From: Cochliopodium minus
Lineage: Eukaryota; Discosea; Himatismenida; Cochliopodiidae
Direction of reading: 5' to 3'
Length of the DNA: 12,613 bases
NCBI GenBank assembly: GCA_024220525.1
Contig: JAMYWO010000174.1
Span: 75,172-87,784 of the forward strand
The notes beneath the pieces are model-generated. The model saw nothing but the letters and a program-made list of their open reading frames with translations, made no database searches and was not told where the DNA came from. This document shows positions 1 to 10,200 of this stretch, piece after piece. Within the stretch, counting starts at the first letter, position 1; each line of letters starts with the position of its first letter. Position numbers and translations under genes: made by a program.

Positions 1-309
1 ACATGCCCAAACATTGGTAATTCATATAAAAATTTTACTCACATTTTATATTTAAAAAAAATTAACAATCAAAAAATATGAAAAATTTTAAAAATGAAAA
101 AAAAAATAAGAAAAAAAAATTCATAATCAAAAAATAAAAAAATTAAATTAAATTAAAAATAAAATGTTTTTAAAATAAAATTATTCTTTTTTAAAAAAAA
201 TTGAATAAATAATTTTTTTTTCTTTTTTAAAAAAAATTCAACAAGAATAATTTATTTTTAAAAAAATATTTTTTGATTTTAAAAATTTTTTTAAAAAAAA
301 CAATTTTAG
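1..309 (+). other. Intron (and possible 16-base exon end) of the RINT1-like gene
   Basis: No open coding sequence is seen here apart from the extreme left end. The stretch is nearly all A and T, and ends in a T-rich run and TTTTAG at 304-309, directly before the exon. A donor-like GTAATT starts at 17. If bases 1-16 are exon, their last two bases (TG) plus base 310 make a Cys codon in the right phase, and the intron would be 17-309 (293 bases). The acceptor is well supported; the donor is a guess, because so little sequence lies to its left. Confidence 0.6.
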
Positions 310-1181
310 TTGGACATTCACGAACGACTACATAAAAGCAAACTCCTCACTGAAAATTGGGCTGAGAGAAATCAGCGAAGAGTTCGGCAAACCCCTCCAC
401 TCCCTCAAGTTCTTGCTCCGCGTCATCCACGAGTCTCTCAACAAGTACCTCTTCCCCTCCTTCGTCGTTTCTTTCTCCAACAAGCTCAGCGAGTTCGTTT
501 TCAACGCCATCCTCTCCCGAAACGTTTTTTTCGTCGAAAAGTCTGCCAGGCAGTTTGAGGCTGATTTTTTTTCCATCTCTACTGTTTTCCGCCCTTATTT
601 GAATTCCAATCATCCCGAAAATTTTTTCAAAGAGTACTTACTTGATATTTTTTTATTAATTTCATTTTTTATTATTTATTTTCATTTTTTATTTTTATTT
701 ATTTTTTTCAATTTTTAATTTATTTTTTAATCATTTTATTGTATTTATCAATTTGATTTTTATTTTTTATTTTTATTTTTATATTTTAAATTTTAATAAT
801 ATTTTTTATTTTTTATTTTTATTATTTTTTATTTTTTAATCATTTTTATTTTCATTTTATAAAATTTTATAATTTTAAATTTATTAATCATGAATATTTA
901 TTTTTAATTTTGTTTGTATATATTTATTATATTTTTTAATTTTTTTCTATTTTAACTTTGATAACAAAAAAAACAATTAATTTTCATTTCTCCTTAGATT
1001 CAAAGAAGCTCTCAAAATTCTTTGCTCATCTAAAAACGATCTGATGAGCCTTGTTTTCATCGAGAAGTTGGGCAAGGAGGAGCAGTACTTGATCCTCGAA
1101 AAGTTTCAGATCTACAAACTTTCTACCGCTTCGGTCTTGAAATTGATAGCCCTCAGAAAGGATTTCTCCCTTCCTAATTGA
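310..1181 (+). CDS. RINT1: RINT1/TIP20-family vesicle-tethering protein, C-terminal exons (partial gene)
   Basis: This is the 3' part of a spliced gene, with exons at 310-633 and 998-1181. The first base, 310, completes a codon begun in an upstream exon. Splicing 633 to 998 (GA|A) keeps the frame, and TGA at 1179-1181 ends it, giving about 168 residues. The joined junction reads PENFFKEFKEALKIL, and the C-terminus reads IYKLSTASVLKLIALRKDF. Order and spacing match, from my memory of the family, the end of human RINT1 (PENYFKHIKEACIVL, then GIYKL and a final Leu-Arg-rich helix). RINT1/Tip20 works with ZW10/Dsl1 and NAG/Sec39 in the ER-membrane complex that tethers Golgi-derived COPI vesicles. 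The exons are GC-rich for this window and favour C-ending codons such as CTC, TCC and GTC. The N-terminus lies outside the window. The family call is strong; orthology to RINT1 itself is inferred. Confidence 0.82.
634..997 (+). other. Intron of the RINT1-like gene, 364 bases
   Basis: The donor is GTACTT at 634 and the acceptor is TTCTCCTTAG, ending at 997. Splicing is in phase 2 and restores a conserved family stretch across the junction. The interior is composed of repeated T-rich units with scattered A runs and little else. I see no gene, RNA or mobile element in it. Confidence 0.85.
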
Positions 1182-1195
1182 TGTTTATTCTAATT

Positions 1196-1201
1196 AATAA
1201 A
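1196..1201 (+). promoter_or_regulatory. Candidate polyadenylation signal of the RINT1-like gene
   Basis: AATAAA lies 15 bases after the TGA stop of the plus-strand gene. In DNA this AT-rich the hexamer is expected by chance, so the position near the stop is the main support. Further plus-strand AATAAA copies lie at 1245-1250 and 1249-1254. Confidence 0.4.
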
Positions 1202-1230
1202 ATTTATATTTTTTATTTATTTTTTATTTA

Positions 1231-1254
1231 TTTATTTATTTTAAAATAAATAAA
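1231..1254. terminator. Palindromic bidirectional polyadenylation/3'-end element between convergent genes
   Basis: This 24-base stretch is a perfect inverted repeat centred between 1242 and 1243 (TTTATTTATTTT then its complement). It carries two overlapping AATAAA hexamers on the plus strand (1245-1250, 1249-1254) and two on the minus strand (TTTATT at 1231-1236 and 1235-1240). It lies 50 bases past the plus-strand stop and about 30-50 past the minus-strand stop, so one element could serve the 3' ends of both genes. The symmetry is seen directly; the function is inferred. Confidence 0.45.
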
Positions 1255-1283
1255 ATTTTTTCAATGAATTATTTGAATTTTAA

Positions 1284-4200
1284 TCAATTTTTTTCAGTTT
1301 CATATTCAGATTTTGAATCAATGATTATATAGTTATCCAAATTTTTTCCAATTTTATGAGAAAAATGTCCATAGAAAGTTAGAATGAAAGTTAATGGAAA
1401 ACCATTCTTGTACAATTGGCAAAAAAAGATGATGTAATGAAAGACATTGCTCAAAACAGAGAAAATTGAGCTGTGATAGAAAGATTTTTTGGAGGAATAG
1501 AATTTTTTCATCAATTTAAATCCTTTTGAAAGAAGAGAAATTGAGATCATCCATAGGGTTTCAGAGATTACATCTGTTTCAAAAATCGAAAAAAAACAGA
1601 GGATAGAATTTATTCCTAAAGTTAACAGTGTGAGGATAATAGGATAAGAAATTACTTCTTGTAAGTCACTAAAAAAAGATTGTGAGAGAGAGGTTGTCAA
1701 ACCATCCACAAAACAGTATTTGATAGTTGAATAAAGGTTTGTTTCAAAACAAAGAAAGTTTGGAGGGATGTACAATCTAAAACTATTTGTAATCAAATGA
1801 GGGGCTGATATAGCTAGTTTTTTTTTGATGGGTTGATCATTTTGGGAAAGAAGATTGAAATAGAATTCTGATTTTTTGAGGAAATAGTGAAGAACCATGT
1901 AAATTGAAGTTGTTGATGTCCTTATAAAAGAATCCAAAATATTTGATCTTGGTAATAACAGTGCATCCGATACCAAACTTTTGGAAATTAGTTATAGTTT
2001 AGAATAATAAATTATTAAAAAAAAATTACCTTCCTTTTTTGTAACTAGTAAAATAGTTTTGGAATAAAAATTTTTTGAAATAAGATGAGAAGTTATTATG
2101 AATCATTTGGATTATTGATAATCTGTTCGTGTTGAAGAATATTGTTAGGCTTGGACTCATTTTTTTTAGATTCATAAAAGCTAGTTCCGCTGTGTTCAAA
2201 GAGTATTTTTCATTTTGAAATTTTTTGAACAAGATATAGAGAAGTTTGACGTTCTTACAGTTTAGAGTCTCGAAAAAGAAATGGATAAATTGATCATTTA
2301 GTTGGAGATTATATTTTTCATTTATTTTTTTGAGAAAAAAGGATCTAACATGTTGTTGGCTAGACAAGTTTTTGGAGATCTTCTCAAGGAAATAGTAAAG
2401 TTTTTCTTCTCCTAACAAAAAGTCGATATTTTTTGTTGCATTTATATAGATGTTTTTTTGATATCCTTCGAGAAGAGGAAATACACACTTAAAAGTAAAT
2501 AGTACAAGATTCTTGATTCCACAAGCTTTTTTAAAAACAATCATTTTTTTGTTTTTTTTTATCTCGGCAAACTGTTCAGTAAGAGCCAATTCTGCTAAAC
2601 CAAACAAATTCTCGAGTGTTTTTTCGTCAATTTGGAAAGTGTAATTTACCATTATCTCTCCAAAATAGTCAAGAAGTTTTAAAATTGTTTCCTTTTTTTC
2701 CAGATCCTCTGAATCTACATCAAACCTGAGAGTGCGTGAAAACTCTTTGACTTTCATTTCATTCACATTGTCGCTTCTTAAAAGAGAAAAATTTTTGGCA
2801 TAAAGTTTACTTTCTCCTTTTTTTTCTGTAAAAGCCAAATCTCCCAAGAAATCAAAAGATTTTCTAAATCCATATCCTATCAAAAAATGAACAGCAGGTT
2901 CACCGCAAATTATTCGTTCGGGAACTTCAAACCCCAAAAACTTGTTGCTTACTCCCACAATTGCAGCGGATGCAACCCCATAAAGAGTTGTATTGGTATC
3001 ATGAAATACTTCATTAACTTTAATCATGATAGCTTGAATGATAAAATCATTGTAGGTTGCCAATTTTTCTTTCAAATTTATATCTCTATTGATAAGAGTT
3101 TCGTAGTGTTGTGATGTTTTCTCGATGAATCTTTTGTATTGATGAGTATGTGATGTCTTTTTGAACCATTCCAGATTAGTTGTTTTGCAATGGTTATATT
3201 CATCTAATTGTCCATTTTCTTTTAGGTAATCTTTAAAATCGCATGTGATATTATCATTTGGGAAAAGGAGATCTTTGGAAAAAAAAAAAGAGTAAATAAA
3301 ATTCTAAATGAATAAATCTCCATTTACCTATTTGATTGTTTTTTCTATCTAACTTTCTAATTAAATTTTGAAACTTTAAAAAAAATCTTTCAGAAAATTT
3401 TTTTGTAAGATCTCCCAAGATTGTTTCCTCAAAATTTTTGATAGATCCCAATTCCAATTTGTTGGCAGATCTGTAAATGAGATTATTGATTTCTTGATTG
3501 ATCAATTTTGAATTATCTTTGAAAATGGAAGAAGTTTTGATTAGATTACTAAAGATGACATTGCCAGAAAGAAATTTTTCAGTTATCCCCGAGACATAGA
3601 TGATAGAATCTTTTTCAAACGATTTGGTTTTTGCATCTACAACAATTGGAATTATAATTTTTGAAGTTTGTGTTAAAGATGTTGTAATAAGAGAATTGAC
3701 CAACTTCTTTCCAAAATTCCTTACTGGAGCTAGGGTTGCTAATTTCCCAGTCAGTTCTACTCCTTCTTCAGTTGCTTTTTTGAGTTTTCCTAACATCCCA
3801 GTGGTGAGTGATAAAGCAAGAGATATTGCTTTTTGAATACAGTAACTTTTAAGAGAAAACCCTTGTCCTAAAAACCCTTGGGTGAGCATAATCACATCTG
3901 TTGAAGCTGAAATGACCCAATCTAATCCAACATTAAATGCAACACCTGTATACATCAGTGCTATACCTCCTAATAAATGTGCAAGTGAAATTGAAGTAGC
4001 AATGGTCAAACTATATAACGGGATTGGAAGTTTTTCTTTAAATTCGAGCCCAAACCAAAACCTTTCAACACAATAATTTAAATCGTTTTAAACTTATAAT
4101 TAAAAGTAAACTTTTGTTTTTACCCTCTATTCCTCATTTTCTGCAATTCATTGAATCGGCTGAATCCAGGAAAAATACTTTCAACTTCAACTTTTTCAAT

Positions 4201-7200
4201 TTTTGCCAAATTTTCTTCTTTCAATTTTTGAGATAATGAATTCAAAAGCCTTTTAATCAAGAACTTTGGCATATTTTGGACCAAAATGGATGCATCTTCA
4301 AAAAAATCGCCCATAGAACTGGTAAATTGAGTAATGTATTGGATTGGTTCGTTCTGAAGAGAGTATTCAATTGAATAAAGTTTCCCTATTTCAAACATTT
4401 TTTTCATTTTTTCTATTCCAAATACAGTCACAGTGAAAGAAAAAGGAAATAAGATCCTTTCTTTTAAATCTTTAATTTCTTCTATTTCTTTTCCCTTTGT
4501 TTCTTCAGAGTAAAGTTTATAGAGATTTTCCTTTAAAAAGTTGATATTCATCATATTCTGATTATCTTTGAAAGCCAACTTTGTCTTGTTAAATTTTATT
4601 TCTTTGTTCTTCTTGTTTTGGATGAATTCTATTTTTTTTTCATCCAATCCTTTCACTACTATCTGGAATTCTTTTCCTTTACTAGATTCCAAAACTTCAT
4701 TTAGTTCGGAATAGCTCAAATCGTGGTAGATCAAATTGAATTTCCCGCTAAAATTATTATTTGCAAGATGATAGTATATCTTTGTGGAGGTTACACTCTC
4801 TTTTTTGTTGAAATTGAAGACTATATTCAAATCTTCTCCATTGTTAGAAAGTTGTTGTAGTGTTTCAAAGAGGAGTTTAGGTTCATTTCTCAACTCTTTT
4901 TTCCATTTCCCGTCAAAAAATTCTTGGAGATCATAAAATATTCGCAAATTTTTAAAGTTGATGGAAGCAGTGTGAGAGATGTTTTCTAATTTTCCTAGGA
5001 TTTCTTGATTAGTCAAATTCTTTTCTTTACTTCCATCATAATAAACCAAATCCATCAATTTCTTAGATTTTTTGATTAACTTAATTCCCTTTACAACATT
5101 TTCTAGTTGAATTGATAGCATTTGACAAAAAGTAGTTTGAGAAAGAAAAAGTTGACTTTTTTCAGGTGGGTTCTTGTTCAGAATATTAGCACAAACAGAT
5201 TGAGGTATTATCACGTTCTCCAACAAAATTTTGGTTTTTTCCAAATGATCCATCATTTCAGTTTTGTTGGTTGGATCAAAATGATAAAGACTAAAAGATA
5301 TCAAGTAATGTGCATTGTAAGAAAAAATTTTGTCTAGTTGGATTGATCTTTTCAAAACTTCCAATATATTGGTGTGAAATGAATCACTTTGAATAAACAT
5401 GTAATTTATCAATTCACATCCAAATTGTATCAAGAGTAAAGGATTTTCAAAAATTTTTCCTTTTTCTTTTTCATTGGGACTAAATTCATTGATTGCTTCT
5501 ACATTAATCTTCTTTTGAAAATCTTCAAAAATTTTTTCGATGTTTTCATCATCTTTATTGAAATGAAACCAAAATGCCCACTTTTCAATGATACTCTTTT
5601 TGATGTATTTGATGTACGTTTGAAACTTAAAGTTTTCTCGATAATAAACAAAACTGGGCTTGTGGATGTTTTGTGAGAGTTCCACTTCTTTCAGTAAATC
5701 ACAAAATTTTCTAAAGACATTTCCATTGGTCACATTCCTTTTCACCATCTGTTTTAAAATATCTAATTGAACCTTTTCTTCGTTTTTTCTGTTTGTAAAT
5801 AAATCTTTGCTTTCTTCCCCTTTTAACTCCAATATATATTCCGAGGTTCCTGGATCACCTTGCCTTGATACCCTCCCTTTAATCTGTCCTCTTACTCTCT
5901 CGTTTATAGGAAGATAAGTGATAATTACATGCAATCCTCCATTTGCACAAACAGTAGGAGATAGTTTAAAATCAGTTCCTCTTGAAGATAAATTAGTTGA
6001 AACAATTATATCTTTTGAATTGACAATTTTCTCAGTAATAGTTGACTCTTCGTTGTGACTCATTGTATATTTTTTGATATCAGATTCTTTATGATGATTT
6101 GAGAGAGCCTTGTAAATCACTTCAGCTTGATCAATCGTTTCGCAGACTATCAAAGTTGCTCTTTCATTTGCGATTGATTCATTAAGAGACGATGTAACAA
6201 TTCTTTCAATCCATGAATTTGGATTATTAACGATTTTTTTGGGATATTTGTGAAAAATCTTTGAATTGGATCTTGGAATGATTGATAGATTCGGCTTTTG
6301 AGGAAATAAGGAATTATAGAAATCGATTGAATTTTCAGAACCCATTGTACCAGTCAGACCAACAACACGATTCCCATAATAATTTATAAATGAAATGTTT
6401 GAAAGAAAATTGGTTGTCAAATTTTCTTGAGAGATGGGGAGTTGGTGTTTGATTTGAAGCATTTGATGCAAACCATTCTGCCATTGAGTATTTATTTGAG
6501 TTACACCAGTATTTTGGAAATCCAAAGGAGCAATCTTTTGAATTTTTGTGTTGATATCTCCTAGACTTTCTTCTATAATCAGGTAATTTTTTTTTTCGTG
6601 ATAAAGGTACTTTGCTTCAAGTGCACTGTCTATCCAATTATCAATTTGAAATTTCACAAATGAGGAGAAGTATAGAGGAATCAATATTTTGAATTCTTTT
6701 TTAGGAGTATAATCATTTTTGCTACTTTCAAAGTCAAGTTTACTTTCGATTTCAGGTCTGCAAATTTTTTTGATATGTGATCTTAAATCTTCAAAGTTTT
6801 TAAAATCCTTTTCTATTTTTTGATCATCATTTAGAGGAGAAGCGCCCCAATGTACATTTCCATCTTTTAAGAACAAATGATCTTCGATTTTTTGATGAAC
6901 AATTCTGTAGATGAGAAAATAAATTGGCTCCAAAAAATCCATTCCAAGAATATCGTTTGAAAGCATTGCAACCCTCGAAGATTCATCAATCAAAATGTTA
7001 TCCACTTCATCAATTATCAAATATCCAAATTTTCTATTGCATCTTGTATTATCTTGATCAAAATAATGTTGAAGGACATCATACTGTCCCTGATTGATAT
7101 TTTGATAAATTACAGAAATATCATTATTGTAACAATTATTCTTTTTGTTTCCAATGGATTCATTAAAATCAACAATTATTCCAAAGATATCGTAAAATCC

Positions 7201-10200
7201 TTTCAAAGTATTCACATCTCTTTTTGCTAATAAATTGTTAGTCGTGACAACATCGACAGGATGATGGTGCAAGATGTAAAAGACCGCAGAAGCAGAAATA
7301 ATTCTTGATTTTCCTTCTCCTGTTTCTACTTGAATGAGATTTACATTATTTTTCAGTACAAGTGAGAGAAATGCAAGGATTTGGGTGGGTTTAAGATCAT
7401 AACCCATTTCTTCCTTTGAACTATGAATATAAGTTGCCCTATTCAAAACAGCAGCAAATTCTTTGAGTTCACAAATTGTAAGTCCAAACATATCTTTTTT
7501 TGATTTCTTCCACAACTCTGCCCAGTTGAGAATTTCTCCAATCCCCCAGTTTTGAATCTTTCTTATGTTGCTACAGATGGTAGAAAAGAGAGACCCATTG
7601 CTGTAAATGTCTTTGTCTTCAATAATCTCACAGTATTTATTTTCGATCAAAGATAATTTTTGGTTCAATTGTTTGTATTTATCAACGATCTGTTTTTCTG
7701 ATTTCTTGAAATTATTAGGCAATCTGAGAGATATACAAAGATTATTAATAGAATGATTCCATTCTTCAATTTTCTTCTTTTGAAAGATGATTTGGATCTT
7801 ATCAAAGTGAGAATCATCAATTTTAAAATTATAAAGATTAAGTAAACATCCCCCAAACAATTCACTCTTTTTTTGCTCAATCAAATCCTTTTCTTTTCCC
7901 ACAAAAGAAGAGTAAAAGAGTTTTAAAAGAGACATTTGAGACAGAGTTTTGGAGATTAATGATAACATTTTTTTGTGTATTTCAAGATATTTTTCTTTTT
8001 CAATTTTAAATTTGAAGAGCTCATTGAAAAAGTCAGTTTGTTGGTTTAGATTTCTAGTTGCAGAAACAAAGTCATGACAAGGTATTTTGAGCTCTTCACA
8101 AAATTTTAGGAAATCGAGAAATATTTTTGTGTTAGTTTTTTTCAAACTCTTTAAATCAAACTTGTATTCGAGTCTCTCTATTAAATTTATGATTAGTTCA
8201 TGTTCTTTATCATATTTGATTTGGAGAATATTTTTTTTGTTGATATCCTCTTTTATTATGTTGAGCAAAGATTCTGCAGTTTTATCCTCCATGTTCGAAT
8301 AAAACTTTAAATTGTCCAAAATTACTTTACAAGAATTTTCGTTTGACAAGCTCTTAAAAAGAATACCCAAAACTTTTCCCTTTAAATCATCAAATTCCAT
8401 CAAGATTTCGCACAAGTTCTTTATCAAATAGTCCGGAAGTGCAAAATCATGAACAAATTTTTCGATCACACCAACAGCTTTTTTTTTTAGAACAAGATTG
8501 TTACTTTTTAAGGTGAAGGAGACATCATGAAGGTTAAAATTCAGAATAATGTTAGAAGAGAAAAGAGAATCCAAGAGTTTTATCTTTTGATCATTATTAG
8601 AATGATTATAATCAAGATGAATCTTGATTAATTTCGAAAAGTTCTTAATCATTTCATTTTTGTTTTTGAAATTTTCGAGAATCACCAATAACAACTCGAG
8701 TGTTCTTTTGGGATAATTATGATTTTTTTTGAGAAAGAGAGTACACCATTCATAAAATTGTAGAACTTGAAATACTTGATCAGTTGAACTAATTTTAGAG
8801 ATTATGGAACAAGCCAAGCCAAAGTGTTCATCAAGTTTAAGAAAGTGCTTTTTGGCAAAATCTATTGATTTTTTTTCTGGAGAAGAACCATTCATTATCA
8901 CGAGATTCAAATACTCCAAAATAAGGAGAGGATGATTTGAGAGCTCTTTTGATTGTAAAATGAGTTTTTCAATCTCCTTTTGAGTATCGAAAGGTAAATT
9001 CTGTCCATTTTTGAGATAGTTGTTGAAAATTTTGAGAGAAGAAAGATGATCAACAGAAAAGTTTTCGAATATCCCTTTTACTATTTTTGGAGTTATTTCC
9101 TGTTTTGATTCGACTGTTCGAAGAACAATGAGAATTAATTCTTTTGATACATTTTGTTTATTTAGGGAATCTCCCAAAGATTTCAAGTTGCTTTTGGTGA
9201 GAAAGATTTTTTTTTTCAAACTGTTAAATTTTTCCAAGATAACTTTTATATTCCCCTTTCCCAAATTATTGAAGTAATTTTCTTGGTTCAGAGTATCAAC
9301 AACATAAGTTGGAATATATATTTCTGTGTTGTTTTTTGATTTCTGATAACAAAGTTTCAATAATTCCATTGATTTCAACAAAACTCCCTCTACATTGTGA
9401 GAAAATAGGAGATCATAACATGTAGTTATTAAATTTGAAGATGGTGTTTTGTAGTGATTACTTTCGATTATATTTATTAAAAAAGTTAAAATATTGGATT
9501 TCTCAGAAAAAGAAGATAAACATTCTTCAATTTCTTGAATTTTTTCGAGAGGAAAGTTTTTTTGAACAGAAAGATCCAATAAACCTAACATTTGTGATGC
9601 CACTTTTTTAATTTCTTCACTCCCTTTCAAAATCAACAATATTACAATAGACAAGGTAGAAAGAGAGAAAACAAATTTTTTGAGATTCAAAAATGAGAAG
9701 ATTTTGAAGATGTTTGTCTGATTTTCTATTGTTGTACTTGACGTAAGAAGTAAGTCTGTCATACTTTCAATTGTAGATTCTTGAAATTTAAAGTTTGATT
9801 TATCTTTCTCCATGAATCTACAAAGAGTTGGAACTAAGTATTCATTGGGTTGCTCGTTGAAACATTCTTCAACTTTCTTCAAATTATTTACACTGATGAT
9901 AGAATAAGAGGTATAATTATTGAGAATTGATGCTGTTATTTCTCTGAGGGAGTCAACATCCAAGAAATCTATTACCTTATTGACATTGATTTCACTCAAC
10001 CCTCTCTTTTTAGTTGGATCAACATAAAACTCAATTATTTTAAGCATGAATTCTCTCTTTTTTAATTCTTCAAACCCCAAAATCTTATTAATGATGATTT
10101 CATTAAATTTGGTAGAAGATTCTCTTGCTTTTGATCAAAACAAAACGATAAAAAAGAATAGGAAAAAAAAAAAAAAAAAGATAATACCCAATATGTACAA

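Larger units (their letters stand above)
1284..4061 (-). other. C-terminal module with hydrophobic segments (residues about 2719-3607)
   Basis: This module spans the last three exons. It opens with a hydrophobic, glycine-rich stretch at about 2743-2765, followed by GFSLKSYCIQKAISLALSL at about 2785-2803. Another Ala/Gly-rich stretch is YGVASAAIVGV in exon 5 (from about 3060), and there are strongly hydrophobic runs at about 3486-3509 and 3548-3563. The segments could be membrane spans, membrane-inserting hairpins or a buried helical core. I do not recognise a named domain. Its placement after the motor suggests that it anchors, or is moved by, the ATPase. Confidence 0.45.

Noticed and set aside
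413-718. A small hydrophobic protein ending in a Phe/Ile-rich segment after the RINT1-like exon.
   Set aside because: The hydrophobic end is read-through of the T-rich intron at 634-997; the spliced product matches the RINT1 family.
634-997. Repetitive T-rich units as a possible satellite or mobile-element remnant.
   Set aside because: It is low-complexity A/T sequence bounded by valid splice sites, with no terminal repeats or coding content.
1284-4009. Three separate minus-strand genes of about 230, 349 and 251 residues.
   Set aside because: None has a proper ATG start. Each frame begins at a TTG or continues upstream to a splice acceptor, and GT-AG joins unite them in phase with the SecA exon.
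5782-7449. Bacterial or plastid genome fragment carrying ordinary secA.
   Set aside because: The frame has introns, the neighbour is a eukaryotic tethering factor, and the protein is far longer than any SecA I know, with the motor in the middle.
10135-10187. Phe-rich hydrophobic tail (a run of F residues) at the end of the N-terminal open frame, resembling a membrane anchor.
   Set aside because: It is translation of intron 2. The run comes from the T tract before the acceptor, and splicing joins the frame to the next exon.
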